A stretch of DNA of 64,000 bases from positions 29,287,313 through 29,351,312 of the forward strand of contig OX388312.1 in the NCBI GenBank assembly GCA_947579605.1, read 5' to 3'. The translations under genes and the position numbers were made by a program. Positions 10,216-19,323 of this stretch are shown here, one piece after another. Every line of letters begins with the position of its first letter. Positions within the stretch are counted from its first letter, which is position 1. Below the pieces are notes generated by a model that worked only from the letters and a program-made list of their open reading frames with translations, searched no databases and had not been told where the DNA came from. This DNA comes from Athripsodes cinereus. Lineage: Eukaryota > Arthropoda > Insecta > Trichoptera > Leptoceridae.

Positions 10216-10849
10216 TCATTTCCATTTCTTTTAAACTATTTTGTTAGTACAGTTTCAAATTCCTTCCTATAACATACTGTATTGCTATGTTCCCGTAAGA
10301 TGGTACAATTTGGGATTTGAACCACGTACAAACTCATTTTAATGTTTAGACATGGGGAAATTTATATTTTAACTTTGTACATCAATTTTTTTTAAATATT
10401 GCATTAAAGACTACAAAATTTTCTGCCCCAAAATTTACGTCTTTAATTTAATTATTGACTGCTTTGCAAACATATTATTAGGAGTGTATTTTTTTCCTTA
10501 TATTTTCCGTTAGTTTATAAACAAAAGAATTCAAACTCTTTTATTCTTGTGTTTCATATTATTCTATAAACAAAAGAACGTGAACTTTGTCCGTATAACT
10601 TTGCGCTGCTCATTGTTCGTCAAAGTATGAAAAAAACGTAAAGAGTTTTAACTACGTTCTTTCTGAAACTTTGTTATTATGAAATAAACTCATCACATTG
10701 TCTGGAAAAAGTTTCATACTATTTTTAGATAAGAAACTTACTAACGGTGTCATACCATACTATCAAACGCAAAGTATTTAAGATATTGGCATAGTTTTTG
10801 AAGCTAATAAAATTGTTGAAATACTTTTAAAGAGGAATGTATTTTTGTA
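10216..10849. other. AT-rich stretch, no gene seen
   Basis: No supported gene. ATAAACAAAAGAA recurs at 10516 and 10567, each followed by a short similar sequence. Confidence 0.45.
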
Positions 10850-10955
10850 TGTCACCCACGCTGAATTTAATATTTTTTTATGAAAGTGGGAGGACGTGAG
10901 AGCCTGCATGTTTATTAAATGCATTTAATCTGCTGGTTATCCCATTTTAAAAAAG
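10850..10955 (+). repeat. Family C fragment
   Basis: CACCCACGCTGAATTTAATA, then GCATGTTTATTAAATGCATT and CTGCTGGTTATCCCATTT, follow the family C order in plus orientation, without the terminal GCCGTGATG block. Confidence 0.6.
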
Positions 10956-11462
10956 AAGCCTATAATGTGACGGCGCGCACGCGCAGTCACATTGTCTATT
11001 TTGGCTGCCTTTTATGCATGTTGGATTGATGTTTTGTTGTTTTTTTTTTTTCAGTTTTTGTATAACTTTTGTAATAAATGACAAACTTGTGGGCTTGGTA
11101 TTGTATAGCAAAGGGTTAAATCATGAATGCGGGTTATGTGGGATGATGCATTGTCTTTGCTTTGTGATTGTGTGTATTGTTTCTGTCCATATGTATTTTC
11201 AAATGTTTTGTAATGATGATGATGAATAAATAAAAAAATATCCAGCAGCTGCAAGATGAAAGCTAGTATCTATAAGTTGATAAAATATCGATAATGGATA
11301 CACAAAAGAAATACTAATGAGCTAATACAAAAGGGTAGTCGTCAGACAAGATTAAAATCCATTGGATTTCATATTTTGTTCATTTTATGTGAAACGAAAA
11401 ATTCATGATTCTAGAGTAAGTCGTAGCAGGAAAAAAAAGAGGGCCGTAGAGGGGTTAGAAGG
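10956..11462. other. AT-rich stretch, no gene seen
   Basis: No supported gene. The open frame at 11014-11229 is Cys/Phe/Val-rich with no known domain and overlaps an equally long minus-strand frame. Confidence 0.4.
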
Positions 11463-11625
11463 AGGCGTCTCTCTTGGCTCCAAAATATCCGAGAGTGGAC
11501 TGGGATGAGAATCCTGGAAGAACTGTTTCTCGCCGCATAGCAAAAAGAGGGTTTCTGTCAAGTAATCTTCTACATCGCGGGCCCCGACAATACACATGAA
11601 GAATGAGAAGAGTGTTGAGGTGTAA
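11463..11625 (+). pseudogene. LINE ORF2 C-terminus remnant (RRLSWLQNIREW)
   Basis: The plus frame reads RRLSWLQNIREWTGM then ILEELFLAA and a TAG stop at 11538. This matches the C-terminal pattern of insect non-LTR elements of the type RR.SWL.NLREW.G....ELFRAA..K...A.MI.NLR. The region beyond the stop is shifted in frame, so the copy is dead. It ends near GAAGAATGAGAAGAG, resembling a GAA-rich tail. Confidence 0.6.
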
Positions 11626-12145
11626 CGTAAACAATACGAGTACTTCTCAAGAAAATGTTTTCAAGTTCCGTGAAATTATTATAAGTTTTGGCATTTCATA
11701 AACATCCACTACGAAGCGTGGGTTAGTAGATAAAATCATCATGCATTACGGACTTATGTTAAAGGGATATTGCTTATGCTCTTGATAGGAATTTTATGGT
11801 AAAAAGTACAATAAATTATGAAATACACATACCCACCTACAAATCAAACAGTAAGTACCTACTGTATTGTAATGAATAATTGTGACCTAAATCTCGACCT
11901 CTGTACAAATATACCTACCTAATGATATGTAGAGGTATTTACCCAGGTATATATAGTCGACAGGTTTGTTTCTTTTATTTTTTTAACTATTCATTCCGTA
12001 GAGTCCGTACCGTACTCTATGACCGTGTGGCCATGACACGTGAACGACTGCCACACAGCAATAATGAACCACATTTTTGTACTCAACGTTCATACAGGTA
12101 CATTCAAAGATGGAAGAAATTTATTTTGTTAGTAGCTGTATACGA
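11626..12145. other. AT-rich stretch, no gene seen
   Basis: No supported gene. The open frame at 11922-12149 has no recognisable domain. Confidence 0.4.
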
Positions 12146-12155
12146 ATAATATGAT

Positions 12156-12260
12156 CTTTGATCTACCTTAGTACGGGCTGTAGCCTAGTTAGGTGAATCA
12201 TATAATGAATATGTTAAAATTGAATTTATTTATATCAATAAAGCTGTTATTATTATTATT
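12156..12260 (+). mobile_element. 105-bp LINE 3' UTR insertion with target-site duplication
   Basis: The insert starts CTTTGATCTACCTTAGTACG, contains GGCTGTAGCCTAG and ends AATAAAGCTGTTATTATTATT, i.e. a polyadenylation-like signal and a TTA-repeat tail. It is flanked by a perfect 10-bp direct repeat, ATAATATGAT, at 12146-12155 and 12261-12270. The block CCTTAGTACGGGCT also appears inverted at about 7602-7615, and a diverged form lies at about 33390. Confidence 0.8.
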
Positions 12261-12347
12261 ATAATATGATACAACGTTTTATCTGAAGTATTGGTAACTT
12301 TCCATACATATTGTTCGCAATTGGATAATAATTTATCTGACTGTTTC

Positions 12348-12828
12348 TATCTATCTATCTATCTATTCCCTCACGCCGTATCCCAAGTGGGGTAGGCAGA
12401 GAGAACGGGACGCCAATTAGATCTGTCCTTACATACTTCTTTCGCTTCCTCCACAGTCATACAATTTCTCATACACGCACGTCGGTTTCTTTTACTCAAA
12501 ACACGGCTGTCCTTGAGAATTTGATCTATATGTTCAAGCCATGTAGTTCTCGGACGCCCGCGCTTCCTCACACCCCTCCTTTCAGCCAAGTATATCCTCT
12601 TTGTCATTCTTTCCTCTTCCATTCGTTCCACATGGCCAAACCATCTCAATTTATTTACACGCATTCTATCCACAACACTCCTCTTGCATCCACTCATTCT
12701 TATATCCTCATTCCTCACTCTATCACGCAACGTTTTACCAACCATCCTCCTCAGCGATCTTATCTCCACAGCATTTATTCCACTTTCGTCCTTCTTCAAC
12801 CATGTCCACGTTTCGCTTTCATACATCG
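12348..12828 (-). mobile_element. LINE-A copy, 5'-truncated, with target-site duplication
   Basis: A 5'-truncated LINE-A copy in minus orientation, bounded by a perfect 10-bp duplication, TGACTGTTTC, at 12338-12347 and 12829-12838. It contains one uninterrupted reading frame (12371-12826) and ends in a tail of GATA repeats at the left. The insertion removed everything upstream of the post-polymerase region. Confidence 0.9.
12371..12826 (-). CDS. LINE-A ORF2 C-terminal fragment (152 codons, uninterrupted)
   Basis: Encodes the region after the reverse transcriptase palm of a non-LTR retrotransposon. In order: ETWTWLKKDESGINAVE (about residues 5-21), SLRRMVGKTLRDRVRNEDIR, then VNKLRWFGHVERM, a basic RKRGRPRTTWLEH motif, RNRRACMRNCM, and the terminus VLSAYPTWDTA. 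The SETW...LRWFGHVERM...GRPR architecture is a familiar C-terminal domain of insect LINE endonuclease/reverse transcriptase proteins. It lacks the endonuclease and the catalytic YxDD region, so it cannot be autonomous. The apparent ATG is within the element and not a true start. It closely resembles the copy at 13667-14402. Clade name left open (RTE-like). Confidence 0.85.
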   Translation of the reverse strand: MYESETWTWLKKDESGINAVEIRSLRRMVGKTLRDRVRNEDIRMSGCKRSVVDRMRVNKLRWFGHVERMEEERMTKRIYLAERRGVRKRGRPRTTWLEHIDQILKDSRVLSKRNRRACMRNCMTVEEAKEVCKDRSNWRPVLSAYPTWDTA

Positions 12829-12838
12829 TGACTGTTTC

Positions 12839-13564
12839 ATGATCAATAAAAGATCTGTTGTTTTCACGTAATTTCTTCAGTTATTTTTATTTAATAAAAT
12901 CCCTTGTTATTATACAGAAGGCTCTCTGATGTATACCCCTTTATTACTGCACTAAAATAGCCCTTTCAGACGCGTTTACCAACTTATCAGATTTCTGCAC
13001 CACTGAACTGATAAATAGGCTTTTCTGGTGCATGAATTTGAGAATCGACAATAGATGGTTCTTATTTAATTTAATTTTCTTTTAGTCTCATAATATTTCA
13101 GTCCGTTTGTTAATATGTATATTTACATGTCTGTGGACACCTTTGTTAGAAGGCCATAAAAAAAAAAACAAATATTCTCCATACTAAGTTCCAGTTATTA
13201 AATTATATAATTATTTTCTTTGAGGTGCTTTGGTTTGTAAACTACACTTACATGTAGTTTAAGAACTTAACCATGATAGTATATTGATCTCATTTTTAAA
13301 AATAAAAAAGGGCCTACATATAAAAGGAAATTTAACGTAATTCATTGTACATAATTACACTGTGACTTTATTCATTTCCTGAAATATTTTGACAGCATCT
13401 CCTACCAGCGAAGTTATTAACGGATAAGTGCATGTAATTTACACAAAGGTTGTCTTCTCCTTGCCACAAAAAACAGGAAAGATAACAAATCTCTTTACTG
13501 AATTCAAAATGTTGGCTTTATGGATTGTATCTGTTTTTTTATAATAATAACATAACATAGATAG
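12839..13564. other. AT-rich stretch, no gene seen
   Basis: No supported gene. One 12-bp inverted repeat, CTACACTTACATGTAG, lies near 13242-13257. Confidence 0.45.
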
Positions 13565-13666
13565 GAAATTCACACAGGTCGAGCTAGTCCCAAACTAAGA
13601 CGAAAATTCTATTATGGGTACTAACACGACGAGACACGCATATACAATGCACTTAACACATATACA

Positions 13667-14402
13667 CATATATCGAAAGAGAGAATGAAAAAACGATTTG
13701 CGAGATTAAAGTTGGTGACGAATGTTTGGAGCAAGTAAGTGAGTATGTATATTTGGGAAGTATGTTTACGAGGGATGGAAGATGCGATAGGGACATTGAA
13801 AGAAGGAAAGTGGCCGGTGCTAGAGTAAACGGTGCACTTCGACCCATTGTCAGCAATGACAATGTGTCGAACATGGCTAAAATGCTGGTGCACAATACCA
13901 TTCTGGTACCGTCACTTACGTATGCAAGCGAGACATGGACGTGGTTGAAGAAGGACGAAAGTGGAATAAATGCAGTAGAGATGCGATCGTTGAGAAGAAT
14001 GGTTGGTAAAACGCTGCGTGATAGAGTGAAGAATGAGGATATTAGAAGAATGAGCGGATGCAAGAAGACTGTTGTGGACAGAATGCGTGTAAATAAATTG
14101 AGATGGTTTGGTCATGTGGAACGAATGAAAGAGGAAAGAATGACAAAGAGGATATATTTATCTGAAAGAAAGGGTGTGAGGAAACGCGGGCGTCCGAGAA
14201 CCATGTGGCTTGATCACGTGGATCAAATTCTCAAGGACGGCCGCGTGTTGAGTAAGAGGAACCGACGTGCGTGTATGAGGAACTGTATGAATGTGGAGGA
14301 AGCGAAGGAAGTGTGTAAAGATAGATCTGTTTGGCGTTCCGTTCTCTCTGCCTACCCCACTTGGGACACGGCGTGAGGGTATAGTAATAGTATAGTATAG
14401 TA
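13667..14402 (+). mobile_element. LINE-A copy, best preserved, inserted in SINE-A
   Basis: A 736-bp 5'-truncated LINE-A insertion. A perfect 13-bp duplication, TAACACATATACA, lies at 13654-13666 and 14403-14415, and removing one copy with the insert restores a continuous SINE-A. It ends GTGAGGGTATAGTAATAGTATAGTATAG. The last 345 bp differ from the copy at 22002-22346 at only two positions that I could find, so both insertions are recent. Confidence 0.95.
13669..14376 (+). CDS. LINE-A ORF2 C-terminal fragment (about 236 codons, uninterrupted)
   Basis: Open from the insertion point to TGA at 14374-14376, the longest coding fragment of the family here. Before the LINE C-terminal domain it adds VSEYVYLGSMFTRDGRCDRD and a region ending DNVSNMAKMLVHNTILVPSL, which in related insect LINEs follows the reverse transcriptase catalytic core and corresponds to the thumb and connector. 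Then SETWTWLKKDESGINAVE, LRWFGHVERM, RKRGRPRTMWLDHVDQIL, RNRRACMRNCM and SAYPTWDTA. Endonuclease and YxDD residues are missing because of 5' truncation, so it is not autonomous. No true start codon: it was cut from within a larger ORF. Lack of stops suggests youth, not selection at this site. Confidence 0.88.
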   Translation, partial: YIERENEKTICEIKVGDECLEQVSEYVYLGSMFTRDGRCDRDIERRKVAGARVNGALRPIVSNDNVSNMAKMLVHNTILVPSLTYASETWTWLKKDESGINAVEMRSLRRMVGKTLRDRVKNEDIRRMSGCKKTVVDRMRVNKLRWFGHVERMKEERMTKRIYLSERKGVRKRGRPRTMWLDHVDQILKDGRVLSKRNRRACMRNCMNVEEAKEVCKDRSVWRSVLSAYPTWDTA

Positions 14403-14595
14403 TAACACATATACATGTAACACTCAGACCCTGGGCAATTTGAAAAAGGTCATTCTTCATTTTGCCCTTGCCGGGAATCTACCCGGGATCTCGTGAATCA
14501 TAGGCAGGAGCGTTGCCTCCGCGCCACACCGAACACCTGTCTCTTCACAGCACCCTCAAAAACTTACGGAAAATTGTGGGGTCTGCTCTCTTACG

Positions 14596-15158
14596 GAGCT
14601 TGACGGTAATTTATTACTACTGGCTGGTTTTAAGCCGGTTTAATAATAAACGTGCGACCTTATCAAATGATAGATTATATCATATTATTTTATGAATACT
14701 TAACAATATAATATTTTAAATTATTGTTTTTTGTAGTAGAAAACTTTTGTGGATTAGATTAAATAACATTTTAATACTTTATTATGGAAAGACTTCAATA
14801 ATATAATTATGTATTATTTTTATTCAAATTCTTCTTTGCATTCCTGTAAAAATACTGCTAACAGTTGAAATAAAACGGACGCTAGGTCGTTGCCGCGATG
14901 AATATATTGAACTCTTGTTGTAAATTCTTTCAGTTACTGGAATGTAGAATGTAAAAAAAACCTACATAATAATTAGAAATACGAGTAGGTATATGTTGTA
15001 TGAATAAATGCCTCTTTTTATGTGTTTGAATTCTAGTTACTAAGTTGCAAATGAAATCGCTTTTAGAGTTTTCGGAACATGAGTTGGACGTTAAAGAAAT
15101 GAACTTGTCCAGGTTTTCCATGTTCCTCTTTAGGATATTGGACATCAGTGCACCTTAT
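14596..15158. other. AT-rich stretch, no gene seen
   Basis: No supported gene or repeat recognised. Confidence 0.45.
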
Positions 15159-15278
15159 ATGGCCGGTTTCAATAACCTATCTATCCGTGACTGTCGATTG
15201 AAATCTATGATTTAAAATATAGAACACAATAGATTTCAATCGACAGTAGCTGATAGATAGATTATTGAAACCGGCCAT
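15159..15278. mobile_element. 120-bp palindromic MITE
   Basis: Left arm starts ATGGCCGGTTTCAATAA (15159) and is mirrored by TTATTGAAACCGGCCAT ending at 15278. The inner arm block ACTGTCGATTGAAATCTAT pairs with ATAGATTTCAATCGACAGT. The loop is about 20 bp. Arms of about 50 bp carry only a few mismatches. No coding capacity. A TA-type target duplication is possible but ambiguous. Confidence 0.85.
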
Positions 15279-15451
15279 TAGTGTTTCGCATGATTGAGGT
15301 TTTAAAGATAAAATTCTATCGTTTATGATGTGAGTACCCTACTATGGGAGATGCCGTTATGGGATTAATGGATGGATGGGTTGATTATTGATGGTTTTAT
15401 GTAAAGAATGTTTGATCAATTTTGGCGTCTTTATAAGAAAACCTAAAATAT
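15279..15451. other. No gene seen
   Basis: Short non-coding spacer between the palindromic MITE and the 32-bp inverted repeat. Confidence 0.4.
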
Positions 15452-15825
15452 TAATTGAACGTAGTTATGCAGAAAGCAGACAGCCCACAAAATGTAAAAT
15501 TTAAATATGGCCGTCTTTGCATATAGACATATTTTTTTAAATGTATGAAATTACAAATGTATGACCAAACGTAAAATTAATCAATTAATAACAATAAATA
15601 GTATATTTTTAAATGTCACATGGTAAAACTGAATTAATTTAAAAATAAAAGCTTTTTTAAAGACATAGTGTGTTTCTACAGATTACATATTAAGAAAAAA
15701 ATATTTTGCAGAAAACAGACAGCCTCATAATAAGAGCTGTGATTGCTAAAATTACTATTCAGGTAATCTGCAAAAAACAGTCAGTCCCTACACATGCTCT
15801 AAATACCATGTTCTCTATCTATCTA

Positions 15826-16093
15826 TTCCATCACGCTATGTCCCCTAAGGGGTAAGCAGAGAGGATAGACCGCTACACTAGCCGGTCTTGACATACTTCT
15901 CTCACTTCCATTACATTCATACAATTCCTCATGCATGCCCTTCTATTTCTGCTACTTCTGACATTGTCAACATCCTTCAGGATCTGGTCAAGTGTGGTCC
16001 AACCATGTAGCCCAAGGACGACAACACTTCTAATACCTTTTCTCTTAGCCATGTAAATGTTTTTCGTCATTCGTTCCTTGTTCATTCTTTCAA
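15826..16093 (-). pseudogene. LINE-A copy, degenerate
   Basis: Minus-strand frame with HIERMNKERMTKNIYMAKRKG, a damaged RGRPR region (reads RSVVVLG), RNRRACMRNCMNV and a C-terminus with a stop earlier than in LINE-A. The 3' tip has ACCCCTTAGGGGACATAGCG, TGATGG and an ATAG-repeat tail at 15815-15830. It abuts the I-type LINE remnant at about 16094. More diverged than the 13.7-kb and 22-kb copies. Confidence 0.75.
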
Positions 16094-17265
16094 TGTGAAA
16101 TGTAAAAGCAAAGTATTTTCCAGAAAACTCCATCCAGTCCTCCTGAAGGTCAAAGTTGACCAACAGTTGATAAATTCTGTTAACGAAATAAGATTCCTGG
16201 GGGTCATATTGGACTCTGGTCTTAGATTAAACTCATTCATCGAACACATACACTCCAAGTGTCAGGCCGGCCTCAATGTCATGAGAGCCGTCTCCGGGGT
16301 CTGGTGGGGTTGCCACCCCTCGACTCAGAAAATTTTCTACACTGCATTTATCCGCAGCCACTTGGACTTTGGATCCTTTTTAATAGCCCCAACCTCCAAG
16401 AAAAACTTTTTGAGACTGGACCGGATCCAGTCTCAGTCTCATCGGTTGATTACGGGTGCGATGAGATCCTCCTCTGTCAACGCCTTACAGGTAGAGGCTG
16501 CAGAATCCCCACTTAAACTACGCAGACAGCTCGTATGTGACAGATTTTTAGTCAAATTTTAGTCGATCACCCGCTGTCTCACAAACTTCAGCTCCTCTCA
16601 TACTTGGTAACCCATTTACCGGTATGGAAAGGTAAAGATCCACCGACTCTTGTTACTAGCTATAGAAAAATCCAAACTCCCTTGTTGGAGAGCTTCGCAG
16701 TTCTTCCTGTATACTCTATGTCATTTTCCACACTAAGTTTTAAACCAAAAGTTATTCTCAATCTAGGTGTCAGTAATGGCATATTCGCACCTCGTATTTT
16801 CAAATCAATTATTGATTCTGATTGGTACCACTGGCACCTAATCTATACAGACGGCTCGAAAAGTGATAGAGGTAGTACAGGGGCTGCCTTCCTTTTTGAA
16901 GACAACACCAATAAAATGTTCAGGCTCAGGGACGAGTCGTCGGTTTTCACAGCAGAATGTCTTGCTATCAGAGAGGCTCTAAGGGCTCTGACCATTCGCC
17001 GGCTCAAGGTTAAAACTCTCATACTCAGTGACTCTCAAAGTGCTCTCCAGACCCTTCTATCTCCTGCATTATCCCGACCAGATGATTTCTTATCCTTAGA
17101 AATTAGAGACCTCCTACATTAACTTCAGATTTCAGGTGTAGACGTGGTTCTGGGCTGAATCCCAAGTCACTGCGGTATCCCGGGCAACGAGGCGGTAGAT
17201 CTATTAGCCAAATTAGCTACGGACCTCCCCAATCCGGTACTCGTGTCTGGGTTTAACTGAACCCT
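16094..17265 (+). pseudogene. I/Jockey-type LINE remnant: RT thumb region plus RNase H
   Basis: A 5'-truncated ORF2 remnant with reverse transcriptase C-terminal sequence and an RNase HI domain. Frame 1 (16095-16562) has FLGVILDSGLRLNSFIEHI and FIRSHLDFGS, then LDRIQSQSHRLITGAM, which is the region just after the palm in I/Jockey-group LINEs. A frameshift near 16558 passes the sequence to a second frame (16604-17122) carrying RNase H motifs: IYTDGSKSD (first Asp), FTAECLAIREAL (Glu), ILSDSQSAL (second Asp). The final motif WIPSHCGIPGNE(AVD) follows at about 17150-17190, but its Trp is a TGA stop. So one frameshift and at least one nonsense change inactivate it. It sits inside the 32-bp inverted-repeat unit. 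Confidence 0.85.
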
Positions 17266-17706
17266 TCTTGTTGGGTACCTGTATAATAAAATAATACGCA
17301 GAAAACAGCCCGGCTGCCTGTCTGCCTTTTGTTGAATGTAATAACAAAATTTTATGTGATTTTGTCAAAAAGCAAAAACCATGCAGCGGACTTTGACTGT
17401 TTTCTGTAGAATTTGAATATGTATTTTTGTTATTAGATTCATCAAAAGGGAGTGTGTCTGTGTTCTGCAAAATGAACAATTGCAGATTTAGCGAACTGAT
17501 TTTTTTTTCAACGTATTTTTTATGAAATATTTATATGAAAGGCCCCTGGCTGGTTTTTGTAGACTGTAGTATTAGACATTTTAAATCTCGTAGGACAAAA
17601 AACTCAAATATACGTAATTGTGGACTGTCTGCTTTCTGCATAACTACGTTCAATTATGAGTCTATTATTACAATTAATATTAATGTTATTTTTTATTTTT
17701 TTAAAA
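17266..17706. other. Right subterminal region of the inverted-repeat unit
   Basis: Non-coding. Contains several reverse-oriented subterminal repeats (TGTCTGCCTTTTG, GACTGTTTTCTGTAG, GTCTGTGTTCTGCA) and the right terminal inverted repeat (17625-17656). Confidence 0.5.
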
Positions 17707-17858
17707 AAGATATATCTGTACAAATACAACCTTATACACCTTTCACACTAAGCTTAAAGCTTGTGCCGTGAAAGGGGAGTTTGCCGGCACCTGGGATCGA
17801 ACCATGGACCCCTTGTTCTGGAGGCCGAGAGTCTACCTCCAGGCTACTGACGAACTCA
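17707..17858 (-). mobile_element. SINE-B copy
   Basis: tRNA-derived SINE. Read on the minus strand: GAGTTCGTCAGTAGCCTGGA then GGTAGAC (A-box-like TAGCCTGGAGG), GGTTCGATCCCAGGTGCC (B box), CGGCAAACTCCCCTTTCACG, a body ending CAGATATATC, and an A-rich tail. Four other copies lie at 21141, 25156, 29920 (partial) and 38153, all in minus orientation. Confidence 0.88.
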
Positions 17859-19268
17859 ATTGTGAGACTATTACAAATGTATTGTTCATGTCATTTCTCT
17901 AACCTTCAACCTCTACAGAAAATTGAAAAGTAAATTAAAAAAGTTTTTCATGTAAACAAAAGAAAAACCAATTAAAATCTATCACGTTGTTTCAGATGCT
18001 TATCTTTAACTTTTACAAACTTTTCGTGGAGAAATCCCCGCTATTTTATTTCTTGATTAACAACTTTATGTTGCCCCAATTTAAAAAATTAACTTTGGTT
18101 TATATTATTAATTATATTGTAAAATACGTGAGTTATTATATAATATCGTGTATTTCATTTTTTATAATTACTACCTGTTATAATAATTATTACAATCTAG
18201 ACTCGATTTGTCCTATCACAACCGACCCTCATTTTCAAACACTCATATCACCACCTACCTATTGTATTTCTTCAACAAGGGTACATTAAATAGTTCACAC
18301 ACAACACGTCATGAGTCACGCAACTATTCAACCTGCCCTCGAGTGGTTTGGATTGAAAGAAATAGGAAATTAGTTTTATTATTTTACAATCTTACCACAG
18401 CGACGAGGAATAATTTAAAAAATCGTGATGTGTGGAAAGTAGCTGCGAATCGATATTTTCATTTTACTTGCGACGCAAAAACTTAATTTAAATTATAATT
18501 TTATTATTATATCTTGGAAGTGAAGCACAAATTCTGACTTTCATATTTTGAAAACCATGATCACTGTTTTTTGTCTTTTCCAGCACAGTTTTAGTTCATA
18601 GTCTATTAGTATTTTTCATCCCTAAAAGGATATTGTGTTCTTCATTTTACCAATTAACCTACTGAATACCTCTTAACCTTTTCTTTTTTTAATATTAATA
18701 GATATTATAAATGTCTTTTTTTAATTTGGCACAGAGAAGGCAAGTTAAGTTTATCAATTTTTTTAATACCTAAACTTAATTTATTTTCTTCAAGCACTTT
18801 TGCGTTTAAAATACTATTATGTAATAAATATTATTTGAAGTGAACAAGTTTTTAATCAATTAATGATGAAATACTTGTACTTATACACTTATTTCCTAAC
18901 GCTTTCGCTTAGCGATGTCTTCATCTCATCAGTTTTAAGTAACTCTTTTTTCCATCAATTCACCCGTAACGAGTGTTTTGTGTAAGTAACGAGTGTTTTG
19001 TGTAAGTAACTCTTGTTCGAAGATGCCGCAAGACGAAAGAAAGCGCTCGGCTATAAGTTATTAGTATATAATAAATAAGAATTAAATCGTTAATTGAGTT
19101 AAAACATAATCAAATTAAAAATCATAAATGTGTTTTTATTTAACGTACCTACATTTCAAAATTTATTAAAATGAATTATCACAACATTTTATTGATATTT
19201 TAATTTATAGAAAGCAGTAAAAGTCATTTTTGTTTGAAACCTTTGCGTCATTGCTTTCATTGCTCATT
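17859..19268. other. AT-rich stretch, no gene seen
   Basis: No supported gene. A 20-bp sequence (GTAACGAGTGTTTTGTGTAA) is tandemly repeated 2.4 times at 18966-19012. Open frames at 17987-18289 and 18208-18486 have no recognisable domains. Confidence 0.45.
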
Positions 19269-19323
19269 TATAATGACGCAATATAATTATCACAATCACT
19301 GATAATTATATTGCGTCATTATA
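19269..19323. repeat. 24-bp perfect inverted repeat (hairpin)
   Basis: 19269-19292 and 19300-19323 are perfect inverted repeats containing AATGACGCAATATAATTATC, with a 7-nt loop. Part of the arm is repeated again downstream (ATATAATTATCAG at 19321). Possibly a tiny foldback element. Confidence 0.8.

Larger units (their letters stand above)
13565..14595 (-). mobile_element. SINE-A, minus orientation, split by a LINE-A insertion
   Basis: Two halves of one SINE-A (14416-14540 head and 13565-13653 tail) are separated by the LINE-A insertion at 13667-14402. Read on the minus strand: tRNA-like GTGTGGCGCGGAGGCAACG (A-box region), CGGGTAGATTCCCG (B-box region), AATGAAGAATGACCTTTTTC, CAGGGTCTGAGTGTTACAT, then a tail including GTCTTAGTTTGGGACTAGCT. 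The B box deviates from GGTTCGANTCC. Immediately upstream (14541-14595) lies a block like the head of family C (CCGTAAGTTTTTGAGGGTGC, then AGACAGGTGTTCG), making a chimeric 5' end not seen at other SINE-A copies. Confidence 0.8.
15452..17656. mobile_element. 2.2-kb unit bounded by perfect 32-bp terminal inverted repeats
   Basis: Positions 15452-15483 and 17625-17656 are perfect inverted repeats (starting TAATTGAACGTAGTTATGCA). Subterminal copies of GCAGAAAACAGACAG-like motifs recur on the left in forward orientation (15471, 15708, 15770) and on the right mainly in reverse orientation (about 17320, 17392, 17456, 17625). Mirror-image subterminal repeats are typical of DNA transposons whose transposase binds near the ends. 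TA lies at both outer borders. The interior holds two LINE pieces (15826-16093 and 16094-17265) and no recognisable transposase, so it is a non-autonomous element invaded by LINEs. The superfamily is not identified. Confidence 0.7.

Noticed and set aside
12521..12871. Plus-strand 116-codon frame rich in Pro/Ser/His
   Set aside because: It is the antisense shadow of the LINE-A coding fragment at 12371-12826.
13653..14063. Minus-strand 136-codon frame
   Set aside because: Antisense shadow of the LINE-A fragment at 13669-14376.
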